DNA of 64,000 bases from Zhengitettix transpicula (Eukaryota > Arthropoda > Insecta > Orthoptera > Tetrigidae), in the NCBI GenBank assembly GCA_037074705.1, contig CM073590.1, forward strand, positions 161,942,746 through 162,006,745. Reading direction: 5' to 3'. The position numbers and the translations under genes are program-made. The number at the start of each line of letters is the position of its first letter. Positions within the stretch are counted from its first letter, which is position 1. The notes beneath the pieces were generated by a model, which had not been told where the DNA came from, ran no database searches, and saw nothing but the letters and a program-made list of their open reading frames with translations. Of this stretch, positions 48,921 through 61,914 are shown one piece after another.

Positions 48921-50218
48921 ACTTGTCTGAAGTCAGGGGTTAAAAAATATATTGTTGTTCGCTCAGTTTATTTCAAAAGGTATATGCTATCTACGTCAAT
49001 TTACTGCATTCCGTCCGTAGCATTCGATAACTCCAAATGACCTTTCAAGACATCATGCAATAAGAATTTCATTTTTGGAACTAGTATTTTTTAATTTAAA
49101 GTGAAATCCGTGCAACAACAGTAACAAACAAACCACAAAAATGAAAGGAAACTGAATGGAATATAAACCCGCTTGGTTACATTGCTGAAAAAGATGGCCC
49201 TCATATCTAAAATATCGTCAGATTTTGTTTCTACAAATGTGTTTTACATCGCGTTTACCTTCATATAAACTTGTGACATCCCGATTGACATAATCTTCAA
49301 AACAAATTTATAACCCACATCTGTTGTCAGGAAGAAGCGGCCAAGGTCTGCCTGAAGAACATTCTGAACAATAACCAGGAAATGATGCAGAGAAACCCCT
49401 GGAAACCGCGCCTGGGTGGGGCGTACACCAAAATGATTTCACCTTCACGACATTGCATCTAATTAGTCGCTCGGGGTTCCAGCTGGAGTTTTTGAAGTTC
49501 CCTTGACCGTCCAACTCACGTATCACGATTTGTACGATATTTTTGTACCAAATTATTCCGAGGTCTGAACAATTGACTTTTTGTAATATATAGATTCAGC
49601 TTTTAATTAGTAAATGGAACTTTTGACTTTGAAGTCGCTTTCGTTGGTCTTACTGATCGGTTTAATATCGATGACTCTCATCTACATATGTGAATAATAT
49701 TCCACCATCAAATGTAACGCAATACACAAAGCCTGGTTGCTTACCACTTCATTATAATGGAGGGTTATGTATAATAAAAATAACAAACGCTACTGATTGC
49801 TCTGGTATTTTAACAGGATCTACTAAAAGATTAATGAACTTATCTTTGCGATTGTCATTAGCTGAAATTGGATCACCTCAAGATGTTCTCTTTATTCAGA
49901 CTTTAAGTCGCTGAACTTTTTTATTCAAAGAAGAACCAAATGTGTTTGATTAGGTTTGATCTAGGAGTAGGGTTCTGTCAAGGGATGAACAGAACTAATT
50001 TGGACTAGACGCGTCATTCCGCTGACGTTGGTCTGACTGCTCGAACTGGCATCCACTTTCATTACTTGAATTGCTCTGTATTGAGATACTAATATTTGAA
50101 TATTTTGAAGAATACGAATTTAGAAGAATGAAAGTCTAATAAAATCAAATCCTTGTGGGGCATCAATCTGTGTGTCCCACTCTGCATTTTAGTGTGTATA
50201 TTTTATATATGTAACTAT
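48921..50218. other. intergenic, nothing identified
   Basis: Frames at 49308-49526 (minus) and 49690-49914 (plus) are unrecognised. Confidence 0.35.
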
Positions 50219-50612
50219 CTAGATGTCCGGCGTTGCCCGAGTTGTAATAATTAAACACAGCGACATCCATAAACCAGGATTTGACTTAAATCTCAGTTGT
50301 TTTTGCGTTATTTTTATGTAACGCCCTTCCATCCTCATCCGGAAAGGTGCTCCCCTCCCATGAACGCTGAAGTTGTACACAAAAATATCTGGGTAAACGC
50401 TATCAGTCTCACTGACCCCGAAAAATTTTATTTCGACGAAATTATAGACCGTTTTAACATGTTTGAAAATTTCCAACCCCGCCCCTAGGTGTTAAACGGC
50501 AAGTTCACTGTCATAATTCAACTCAGCGACACCCATAACTCCAGATTCGACTCCAATCTAAGTTGTTTTCGGGTTATTTTTGTGTAACGCACAACCCCTA
50601 ATATTCGGACAA
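50219..50612 (-). mobile_element. Helitron 3' portion (minus strand)
   Basis: On the minus strand it ends AACTCGGGCAACGCCGGACA then TCTAG, with a CTCGG/CCGG hairpin before the CTAG terminus. Its body shares the order of sub-blocks of the complete Helitron at 61915-62692 (ATTGGAGTCRAATC, GGGTTGGAAATTTT, ATAAAAATAACGC). The base after CTAG is A rather than T. The 5' part is missing. Confidence 0.65.
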
Positions 50613-51971
50613 TATAAACAAAATAAACAATCATACACACAAACCAACATTTTATTTAATATATTGTACTTGGACTTTCAGGATGTAAAAATGAATAAGC
50701 TTTACATTTATAATTAAGTGAAATAGGGTAAAATGATATGTAAACAACATTTACAGAAGCAGATTAAGAGATTGCATATATCATTCCTGACTATGATCTG
50801 GTTTAAGGATGGATTACTGTCCACATTATCAAAATCATTGAAAATCTTTTAAGTATCATTTTAGCAGAACATTATTTCGTGCCCCCTTGCTTGAAAATGT
50901 TTGTTGAAGATAATATAATTTTACTATGTCTTTCATAATGCACTGATTTGTGTAGTTTATGTCAGTGCAGATTATAAACGTTTGTCTGTGCTTTTAACAT
51001 GAAAAATATATCTGAACCCTATATATATTACAATTTTTTTATCAATAATACCATTTGCCTCAAGCTGAGTAAAAGTAATTTTTTTTAAATGGTAATTATT
51101 GACCATTAACATGCTAATTATAATAAAGCAGTTTTCAGCAAAGTTTTTTGTTCCCTTTTGATTTATTCCAAACTATACATCAGAATGACGTATTTGACTA
51201 ATTTCTTTTATGGTATATTATTTTCTTTGCCTGCATGTAATAGAAGTTTCATATTACTCTTACGAGTCCTCTTAGTATGTTTCCAAACTAATTGAACATG
51301 TAAAGAAAATCATTAAGACGTAGTCCTCTGAAGTTTTGGTCAGTTGGTTATTATTCATTCCCTTAACAGGTTTTGTTGTTCAAAATTACATGTCTTGTTT
51401 GAATCAAAGTTATGATGAAAACTTTTGATAGTTAACAAACCGTACATATTATAAAATTATTACAGCACGATTAAATATTGCCTATTTTATTTCATACGAT
51501 TACTAGATGCATTTTAGAATATAGTGTTTATTGAAAGTCAGAATCATTTGTAGGTCAGTGGAATTATTTGGGATTAATTAGTCGGTTTATAGTAATAAAC
51601 ATTAAACGTCCTAACTCCATCCATATTCAAAACATTGCAATGAAAAGTTGGTAATTTATTGGTTGATTACGTAGTTGTGTGCCAATTTTGGTTTTTAAAG
51701 GAACAACCAATACAAAGTTAAGATCTCTCAAATATTTGCAACTTTTCACGTCTTGTTGTTCCTCGTCATATTATTATATGACAACTCATTATAAATACAG
51801 TCACCTATAGATACTTACCGGCTAAGCCTATAAGGTTAAGCAAAATTTTAAAATTTGAGGAATTATAAGTATGTAATAGGATAGTTATGGAGAAACATGA
51901 GAGGATAGAAGAACAAGAGATTCTAATGGATAAATTCTTTACCATTAAAAAAGTTAAAGATTATTGTTTTA
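50613..51971. other. intergenic, nothing identified
   Basis: AT-rich, with no supported feature. Confidence 0.35.
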
Positions 51972-52432
51972 ATTTTGGGGTATTCCATTTTCTGTGTAAT
52001 GGAGTGGAAATGTGAGCAAGAAAAAGACAGAAAGTGAAAAAGAAATGATAAAAAAAGGAAAGAAAACAAGAAACTCGAATGCTATATACTGGAACAGCTG
52101 TCACTCTAGGACCAGGCCGAATTTACTAAGTCTGTCCCATAATGGCTCTCATGTTGTGTGTCTGAATCCTATTATTCTCCCTGGAGACGAACAGAGTTTT
52201 CCTTACTGTTCGAAACGTTGCAGTAAATCTCTACAACCTTTTCTCAACTTATAGAAGTTCTTTCACGTCATGACTTTAAAGTAACTTCTTTCTTGTACAC
52301 TGTCTCTTTCTTTCGGATTTTCTTGTTTTGTGTGCTTTTTACTTTTTTCCTTTCTTTTATTTTTCACTTTTCTTTCTTTTTATTACTCACTTTTCTACTC
52401 CCTTACCCAGACAATGGAATACCCGAAAAATC
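51972..52432. repeat. foldback repeat with A/G- and T/C-rich arms
   Basis: Left arm ~51972-52070 (GGGGTATTCCATTTTCTGTG... purine-rich) is the inverted copy of 52310-52432 (...CCAGACAATGGAATACCCG). The loop holds CTGGAGA, a GAACAG/CTGTTC stem and GAAACGTTGC (about 52179-52221), the same layout as the Penelope 3' motif. The 80-codon frame at 52012 is a by-product. Confidence 0.6.
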
Positions 52433-52515
52433 GAAATAATAACGTTACCTTACCATTGTCAACAAATCTCACATCCAGAGAGTTAAAGAAGTAATGTTAT
52501 TAGCGTGATCGATGT

Positions 52516-53656
52516 GCGGTTCTTTGTCAACTCTTGAGTCTGCGAGAGGATTCTCTCGCAGGTAACCTGCGGGGGATGTTCCCTCGCAGGCAGAACCTTG
52601 TAGGAGAGATACGAAGGGGCTACCTTTGGGGATGCCATTTCCTCTCCGGTTTTGAACTAAGGTTCCCACAAGCCGAGGCACCTCGGCCTGTTCTGAGAGG
52701 TGTATGTTCCGGGGTCACTTGACCTAGGGCATACGGTAAGAGTTGTTCGCTATTCCCATTGGAATATTCGGCCAGCTGCCTCCTAAACTGGTCGAGGCAC
52801 GGAGAAGGGAATGCTGCGTCCCCGCAGCAAACTCCTCTCCCGCTATCGGAAGTGCGTGGGACAAGTACAAATGCCCGACCTACCTGATGCAGGTTTTATG
52901 AATAAGAAGGAAGCCTGCAAGAGGATTTCTCGCAGGTGAACCTTCCCAGAGAGCTCTGGCGGGGGCTACCTTTGGGGATGCTCTCACATCTCTCTGGTTT
53001 TTTTGAACTAAGGTTCCCACATGCCGAGGCACCTCGGTCTGTTTTGAGAGGTGTATGTTCCGGGGTCGCAGACCTTGGGCATACGGCAAGAGTTGTCCGC
53101 TATTCCTATTGGAATAGTCGGCCAGCTGCCTCCTAAACAGGCCAAGGCATGGCGAGGGGTAAGCTGCGTCCCCACAGCAAACTCCTCTCCCGCTATCGGA
53201 AGGGCGTGGGACAAGTACCCAATGCCCGACCTACCCGATGCAGGTTTTTCTAAGGTTTTCCCTGCATTCCTTTAGGCGAATGCCGGGTAGGATCCTTAAA
53301 ATATAGCCCGGGGGCCCTAGTTAACCCTTGGCTACCTTCCTCTACCCTTCCGCATCCCCCCTTTCAAATCCCTTCCTATGCTATTAAAGGGGAGTTGCCC
53401 TAAGTGGATTACCCTCATGTAGCCTATTGCCCTAAAAAAAAAAAAAAAAAGATGCAGGTTTTTCTAGGGTTTGTCCTGCATTTCTTTTAGGCGAATGCCG
53501 GGTAGGATCCTTAAACCATAGCCCGGGGGCCCTAGTTAACCCTTGGCTACCTTCCTCCACCCTTCCGCATCCCCCCTTTGCTATAAGAGGGGAGTTGCCA
53601 CTATGTGGATTACCCTATACATAGCCTGTCTACACCCCCAAAAAGCGGTTCTTTGT
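52516..53656 (+). mobile_element. older full-length RepA with target-site duplication, hosting a younger RepA
   Basis: Flanked by perfect 12-bp duplications GCGGTTCTTTGT (52516-52527 and 53645-53656). Host parts 52528-52897 and 53463-53644 add up to about 552 bp, the same full length as the nested copy. Two hairpins are present near its 5' end (CTGCGAGAG.../...CTCTCGCAG at 52539-52561 and CCTGCGGGGG/CCCTCGCAGG at 52567-52590). Confidence 0.88.
52898..53450 (+). mobile_element. young full-length RepA retroposon, nested
   Basis: 553 bp between 12-bp duplications GATGCAGGTTTT (52886-52897 and 53451-53462), with a 17-A tail at 53434-53450. Nearly identical to 39776-40326 over its length. The 5' hairpin carries two changes (CCTGCAAGAG/TTCTCGCAGG). 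Non-coding. Confidence 0.88.
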
Positions 53657-54388
53657 TATATTTGTATTTATAAAATTCTACAGCGAAAATAAAATCATGT
53701 GAAAAACGCTGAAATGATGACAAACAAATGAGTCATAAATTATATATTGCTTAAATTATACACTAAACTAAATATTTCTGTCTACTATTGTCTCATATTT
53801 AAAAAAGTTTATAAGGCAACTCAATTCATTTCTATCTATGGAGCCTACCTATTGAACATTTCTTCTTTGAGGCAGAGCCTTTTACCGGTCTCTTGTCACG
53901 ATTAAATTGATGGTCAATAGATATTCGTGGTGGTTAGAATATATCAACTTGAATCGCCAACGAAACATTGTTTAAAAATGGAGCGTTTCAAGTTGAATTC
54001 CATGTGAGCATATTTCAATCCTTATACTTTTTGGTGTATAAGCTGAGCTTCTTGTGCCGTTAGAAAAGAATTTTTCTGTCAAAATATATAAGGAATAATG
54101 GCCTGGCAATCGATCCCTGCGGGAGGTCATCCGTTTATTTAATCAGAATCAGAATATGATTTGAGGCGCAATGGATATTTTATATTTATTTACTCGGAGA
54201 CCATTGATTATGCCATTAGCAAAGTATACCAAATATATTATACTATTTCAATGATCCAGTAAAAGCACCTTAGTGAGGTGACAAAAAAATACGTCAACTG
54301 ATGATTGGTTTCCTTGATCTTAATTAGTAGTCTGTAGATTGAGGGGGAACTGTTAAGGCATCATGTTCTGCCATTTTTTTATGTAAAT
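53657..54388. other. intergenic, nothing identified
   Basis: No supported feature. Confidence 0.35.
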
Positions 54389-54817
54389 TTGCGCAGCATT
54401 GTCAAATTTGAGACAGTGGGACATTTCCTATCAAGTGTATATATCCTGAATTGGAATCCTTCACGTCGAATTTGGCGCATAGTTTCTAAGGTAACTCGTA
54501 ATGAAATGCGAGAGGACACCAAAATGTGTCAGACGATTGGTGCTCGGGGGCAGAGACGAGCATCGATCCAGGAGCGGCCAGCCAGGAGCCAGTCAGTCGG
54601 CGTTCACGGCCTCTGCGCCCGCGTTGCCAAGTCAGCAGCCTTTGTGATGACTAATAGGAAAAACTGCAACGACTGCGGTGATGATGTCAGCACCAAGTCC
54701 TATCTTCGGAGAGAATCCGCAGAACCACTTATCGCAAAATCTCGGAGTTCTTGTCACGTGAATAATAGATTATGCACCATATCACTTGCGCTATTAGAAA
54801 TAGTAGTAACGACATAG
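54389..54817 (+). other. unrecognised 142-codon open frame
   Basis: The central part (54530-54680) is markedly less AT-rich than its flanks and encodes an Arg/Ser/Cys-rich stretch (GARGQRRASIQERPARSQSV and NCNDCGDD). No known domain. It may be a chance frame in a GC-richer repeat or an orphan exon. No splice sites or promoter support it. Confidence 0.2.
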
Positions 54818-54871
54818 TTTTCAGGAATGGAAGACACCATCAAATAGTCTGAGAAACTAAAATGATCAGGT

Positions 54872-54884
54872 CCCCCCCCCCCCC
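54872..54884. repeat. poly-C tract
   Basis: Thirteen consecutive C. Confidence 0.95.
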
Positions 54885-55335
54885 GATAAATATTCTGAAT
54901 TAGAATATTTTCAGTACCTGAAAATAAAACACGGAAGTAGCACAAGGGTTCGGCACAGCCTACGAGTATAACTTACATTTCTATTTCTTACTATAAAATT
55001 ATTGATATAAAGTTAAATCCCTTTGATAGAAATATATCTCTAAACGTGATAGTAGTCCACTAAAAAGCTATCCAGCATCAGATTTGTTGTCGTTGACAGT
55101 TACAATAATTTGTATTAACTCTTTTCAAAATCTAATTTTTTGGTCACTGTGTTTTAAGATGTCAAGTAATATTTTTTTATCTAATATCCAGCTTATTCCG
55201 TTGTTAAGTGGATTTTTGTGAGAAAAATAAATCGGAAGGAGAACATTTTCCAGAGATAAACGCTGTTGTGTCGAAAATTTTAATATGATAATAAATATTC
55301 ACAGATAGGCTATAGAAATGAATTGACTCGCAATA

Positions 55336-55338
<3 letters not shown>
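54885..55338. other. intergenic, nothing identified
   Basis: No supported feature. Confidence 0.35.

Positions 55339-55377
<39 letters not shown>
55339..55377. repeat. (AT)n microsatellite
   Basis: About 19 units. The flanks do not show the TGTAAT/ATTACA ends seen at the LTR-associated TA tracts. Confidence 0.9.
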
Positions 55378-55380
<3 letters not shown>

Positions 55381-55959
55381 AGTTGAATAAACAGATCTAT
55401 TTAGTTTTGTGTAAAATTTTTGCGGCGTATAATATGTTATTTATCATTTATATACTACTTTATGTGTTTTTTGTTTTATATAGAAATATTTAAATGCAAA
55501 TATGAGAATAAAACACTCGTAGATCGGACTGATTTCATTTAATTGTTTGCGATGTAGAGTGGGCGGACACTCAATTACATTTTTAAGGCCGATGAATTCG
55601 TACATACAATTTCTCAAATATCAGACAATGGGAACGTAATTATCGACATTTAAATGAATTGCATTCATGTCTGGAAACACATACAAGAAAACTAGAACGG
55701 GAATTAGAATTAATACCACTAAATAAATCAGGACAGTGATCTGAATAAGAGCATGCTTTTCCGAATTAAAGTATTTTAGCAGAGTTTATTGGTTTCATTT
55801 GATACAAGGGACATTAATTTATTAAGTTGTTGGAGAAAGTTTGTACTTTATAGGTAACTAGCTGGGTGCTTGCTTTCAATACGGTAAAAAATTTGTTTTC
55901 CTTCCAAAACATACCCCTTAAAAATGAATTGACTAAATTTTAATTTTCAACTGCTTCAA

Positions 55960-56245
55960 ATGGCGGATGACAATGTATGATAGCCTCAAAGTTATATACC
56001 ACTTAAGGTATATAACAACGATATAAAGTTTCATAAAAATAGCGGAACGGCTGTTTTATTGCCAATTTGCCGCGGAATCTTCTCACAGTTCTGTAAAACA
56101 AATATATAAAGTTTAATCGAAAACAGTCTGACCGTTTTCCTTTGATAATCGAACAAAGATTGCGTGACAGACAGGAATTTAGATAGCATCGGATTCCCTA
56201 ATGCATGAAACGTAAGAACATAAAATAACTCGATTCTAAACAATG
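55960..56245. repeat. dispersed repeat RepC
   Basis: AATATATAAAGTTTAATCGA, then CTGACCGTTTTCCTTTGA, GCGTGACAGACAGG and TTCCCTAATGCATGAAACGT match 41530-41690 in order. Confidence 0.5.
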
Positions 56246-59200
56246 TATAGACAAAATACGTATTTCATTTGGATGTATTTTATAGACAATATATCATATA
56301 TAATAAACTATTTATTTAAAAAATTAAAGATCATCTTGTTGCCTTTTTTATTTGAGCTCGAATCATGCATGTTTTTTCAGCCGTTGTTTCATCTACCTTC
56401 CGACATCTGTGGAGGTGTAAGGAAAGTTGTCATGAGAAGTAGCCATATTCGTCCTCAGGTACCGAATTCACAGAGTAACGATTTCGCATTTCCTGGCGGT
56501 TTTATTTAAAGCGACGCTAGCTCAGAAATGTATCCATGTCGAAACTTTTCATCTGAAGGGAAGTGAGACGCATGTAGTAAACTTTTACACTCGATTCGAG
56601 ATACCTCGTTTTCTGGGCCTAAGTATATCTGTTAATTTATATTCACGTTTAAATACTATAGATTCATTTAATAATAAGTCATACGAATAACATATTCGAT
56701 GTGGAAATTCGAAACCAACCTACACTTAATAGAATAGCTTGCATAATCAAACAATAGGGATCCAATAAAGGGATTTGTCATGAATAACCTAAGTTAAAAA
56801 TTTATTGTTAGAAAATTCACTTTACGAATGTCGACAATTAATATTGAATATACTTTACATGAATTATATTATTTTTTTAAATGTTTCTCTCCTCCCATAG
56901 TTTAAAACGAGTTTAACTTATACAAACACCATTTTACAAAAATAAGATTGGGTGTCCTATGTGATAACCTGGAAGCATTTCTTGTCTAAATTCGATGGTG
57001 TGTAAGGTGTATCGTGACGATTTCACTGCAGCACGTCACGCTACCGCTCCATTTTTGACCTGAGGACTAGATTCCCGATTAGTCAGAAGGTTCACATTCA
57101 GTTGTGCTTATGAAACAAATGGAAATTATTAAAAATAAAGTTCTTAAAAAGTGGTATGATTTGTGCTTTTATATCAACCTGTGTAGAATAAACGTGACAA
57201 GTAATTGAAGTATTACCGTACACATATAAAGTCATTTTCCACAATGTAACGAGTAACAGTTAAAATATCTCAGTTTTTTCTTGTAGATGATATTGACCTT
57301 AAAAAACGATTTCATTCTTTGTGAGTATTATATTTATAAAGAAGCTCGTGTAGTTGCTCACGAATATGTAAAAAGCCCCGTTTAAAACATCCAAGAAGAG
57401 CGTGGATTTTTTATTCCAATTAGTTAATTTGAAGTATGTTTTGATAGGAGCAAGTGTTCAAAGAAGATAAACCGAAAAATGCGACCAAAAACAAGAGATC
57501 ACTCGATTAGGTTTGATCTGTACAGGCCAACTGATTAATTGGGAAAAAAAAATGTTCCATGTGGTTTCTCCGAGTATTCATCAGCGAAAATATGGCTGAC
57601 GTGTTAGTGACTTGACAGGCTATGTTGACCCGTGTTAAAACCTTCAAAGGCGTTTTCTTTTCATCACTTGTGACAATGGATGTGACATGAAAGCCTGTTT
57701 TCAAACCTGAAACGGCAGTCCACGCACACAGCCTCAACGCCATATTTGGGGTCAAGGCAGACCTAATCTTCACCCGCTCGGTTTAAAAGGACGAGAATGT
57801 GACGGGTAACATATTAGGGCTAAACGAAAGAAGAATATCGCAATCTATTATACTTCGAAGGAAGAATAGTAGATGTAGGAATAATAATTAATAAGCAATC
57901 GAAGTGAGTATATTTTAACTTTCAAAAGAATATCCCGCAAATCACTTATATAATACTACGAAACTCAAAAATATACAAACTGTTATTCATATTCAAGTTT
58001 ATGCGTTAACTTCCATTGACTTGAAAGAAGAATTGGGAAATCTCCAGGAATAATCCGACAATTTCCACAAACAGCGAAACGTCATGTGAGATATCGAAGG
58101 AACCGAACATATGAGCTTATTAATAGGAAATGGACACACAGACACAAAAAACGAAATTGAATATATCTGATTGACAAGGAAATCACAGTCAAAAGGCGAG
58201 GTAAATAATAATTTTTTATACTTCCGACACACAGAATCGGAATTAACACATACATCGAAATAAAGATAATACAATAATTCCTTTAAATAGACTAAACAAA
58301 AATAACTTTTGAGCAGAAATATCATAGGAGCTCGAGACTTGTTTTATGTAAGCTACAGAGAATTAGAAAATTCAATACAAGAATTGAGTGTTATTAGAAT
58401 ATTTAACTTAAAAATATAAAAACGGGGACGTGGAATGAACATAATTCTAATTGATATATGTTTCAATGGCTTACAATTATGAATATGTATACCTATGGCA
58501 CGAGAATAATGAGATGAGACAATTAAATCCAGACAGAACCTACGGAGGAACCATATAATATTAATCAAGCTTTATATGCTTTTGGAATTTAACTAAGTAC
58601 CGTATTAAAATATGTTGGATACGTTCCGCAGAGAAGTAAATTTGTAAGTTTGATTTTGAAAAGATAAGAGTAATGGGCTATATGAGGGTCAACCACGTGG
58701 TAGCCTGTCCTCTTTAACAGCATAGGAAAAGAGAAACGGGGATTAAAGTGAGAATATAAATTCTAACAAGACTGTCATAGAAGATAATATGGTTGATGAC
58801 AAAGATAGCGTATTTAAAAGGTAGGACAAGGACATTGTGAATTCGACGGGGACTAATTGTATGGTACCGAAAAAGGGACCGGAATGGAGAGAAATTAATC
58901 AGCTGTACATATAAATTGGTAAAACGTGAGAGGCTACACTCTCAAAAACGCCTTGAAATAGCTTATATGGATACACCTGCACAATTTTTAATTATGTTCC
59001 GTCATCCATTTAATACCTAATTGAGAATAAAGTTGTCCTGCACCTGGAAAATTGCCAAAAACAAAAATTTTGTTATGGCATGAGACACGGGTTTCATTTG
59101 CGTTGCCACATTATATATTATCAGGCCAGGAATAAACGTTGAACGAATTATTATCTTTAAGTTTACTCCGATGACTCAACATTGAACTTTAAGACTATTG

Positions 59201-61914
59201 ATATATTTTCTGTAATATCTGATCCCAACATATTTTATATTATTAATAATTCTGAAAAACATATTTATTTGTTGCAGGTACTTATACATAATGAATTTAT
59301 AATAAATAACAAATAAACAATATACAGAAAAAATTAATAAAGTAATTAATAAAAATATAAGTACACAAAGTTTCGTCCGTATTTATATAGCATAAATGAC
59401 TAGTAAAAATTGGCAAATTTATTGATTATCGTTAAATTAAAATATCAGATTATTATAAATATCATGAATTTATGATAAAAATTTGAAATATTTAAGGTAG
59501 AGTGGGGCCTATAAAGGATTTATTGTAATGTATGGTTCATTGTCAAAGTTTTACTGTGACCACAATTTCTAAGTAAAACTGAAGATTCAATAAATAATTC
59601 ATGTTGTTACGTAACACATTTGAGAATCTGTGTCATCGCGGTATCAATAACAATCGATAGAACACTTTCAAAAATGATGATGTCCTTGGCCTAAGATTGG
59701 GATTTCATTGTGGTATCCGCGTACCTAATATTTTTAAAAAAAACTTCCCGTTTATGAATACGATTTGTCTTCGAGTTTACCAGCTTCTCTGCTAATTAAA
59801 ACATACTGAGGACTTTGTATAATAAAAATGAGCAAAAATTTTTAATTAATTAATGTGTTTTGTTAAGAGAGTTTTTCTAAACAGAATGCAACGTTTCTAT
59901 GTATTTATAAATCGTAATATATTAGCATTCAATAAATGAGATTGAAATATTTATTACATTGACAAAAAATACAACAGTTAATTATTCGATATTTACTTCT
60001 ATAACTCAAAGAATAGCGTTAAGAAGTAATCATTTAGAGTAGTATAAAGGGATTTAAATCCTGATATTTTCTAAAATAAACAATTTTTTATGAATTTACA
60101 AAAACTGATATTCGTGCTAATTTCATCTTCAAGTTATATTTCAAATATCTTTTGTATAAATTCTTACAAAAATTATACGATTTCAACTTTATATAATATA
60201 ATTATTAATTTAAAATTATGTTATTGTCACGGTGACCAGTGTAAGTATATATTACAACGTCCGGAATATTTCGGGAACACGACCCATGGCCTTTTTCCAA
60301 TGTAAAATTTATTTAAGTTTAAATGCGACTTCCATGTTTTAGTTTGTCGTTCTTTACTCATTTTCATTACACGTCAGTCAAAAACTTATATCTATACTAG
60401 TAATGTGTGGTATGTAGGTCCTATATACCATTCTATGCTTCGCTATCTATCTTAAAGCTCATATGCCGCGCCAAAGACACGCTAAAAATAATTATTAAAT
60501 ATTTTCTTCAAATAGGCCTTGCATTTACTTTTCCACACAAATATATTCAGGTTCAACCTAAAATATCGTTTACTAAACGATATTTAATTGCTTTTATTAG
60601 CAGTTATTAACATTTTATTTCTATTAGCCCAACCATCGGCTTTGTCAAGATTTTGTTAATCACGTTCGGTCATTATCTTTCTGTAAACGAAGGAAAAAGT
60701 TTGACACCCTATTTTATATTTATGGGAGATAGTTTATAAATATTACAACTAATAAAGATTTATACCGCCAGTATGGAACTTCCGATGATACGATGTATAT
60801 GAAATTTTTTACGCAATTTTCACTATCTTAAAAATTCTTTCATGTAATGGGAAATTGTCAGATAAAATAATTTAGTATGAAACAATAACGGTTTGTAATA
60901 AATATCACACATTGACATAAGGCCGGAAGAACTGGCGATTTTTCTCAATTGTAGACGTAGTTTAGCCAAAGTTCTGTACTAAAAGTCACAACAATTATTA
61001 TGATGACATATTTATAAGGTGAAATTTTCATATATAGCCATTGGTTTGTTCTTCAAACGGAATAAACCATTAATAGAAAACGAGTAAAACTCTTTAAGTA
61101 CTTGGAAAGAAATAAAATGTATAATTGTTGCGATTAGATTTTACATTTAGAATAGGTTAACAATTGTTACTTGTTCAGGAAGTGTTATTCACGAAAAATA
61201 ACTGATAAAGATGAAAGAATTCACATATAGCGTGTAATATAAGTACCCCAAAAATTGACAAACCATGAAATATTCAATAAACGGACGAGCCTTGTCACTT
61301 TCGTCAGGTGTTTAAAATACTCCACGCCTCTGAAAGACAAGCGGCACAACTCAGGCGTCATACACAAAATCGAACTTTTACGCAGAAAATTGTTTAAAAA
61401 ACAAAAATGGATTCCAAGTGTGTAACCACGATGATATTTCTTCAGTGCGATCTTGCGGAAATTTCTTAATACAGATAATTTATTTTTTCAAATAATTAAA
61501 GGCAGTGTTCACTGACTAAAATTTAGTGGGAAATGAATTTATTCAGATGCGTGCTACATTTTCTTCATTAAAATCTCGTTATCTAAGTAATTAGCTTCGC
61601 GAGAGAGCAATATTTAAATCTAATAAAAAATCAGTTTAAATAATCATTTACGGGTACACGTTTCTGTATATTACAAAGTTGGCTATTAAGGGATCTTATT
61701 TAAGTCGCAAGCTTGATGATAGTTGCGAAAACTGAACGCAGGTCACGCGTAGTTAAGATGCAAGCAACTTCTGAACTCAGATAACTCTAACGTTAATGTT
61801 CCGCGAAGATTATAGCAAGAATGAAGTCTTAAAGCGGATTTTAATTTAATTTCAAATGGCATATTTTTACTGTTGTGTGTTTACGTACTTAGCATTCCAA
61901 GTTAATGATACATA
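56246..61914. other. intergenic, nothing identified apart from a RepA relic
   Basis: AT-rich. A degraded RepA tail (GGGCTATATGAGGGTCAACC... CAGCATAGGAAAAG) lies at 58677-58735. Frames up to 108 codons (57999-58325 minus) are unrecognised. A CCTGACGAAAGTGACAAGGC word on the minus strand near 61290 resembles the Penelope 3' motif. Confidence 0.35.

Noticed and set aside
57507..57773. 88-codon minus-strand frame
   Set aside because: No domain and no neighbouring element; length is within chance expectation for this amount of sequence.
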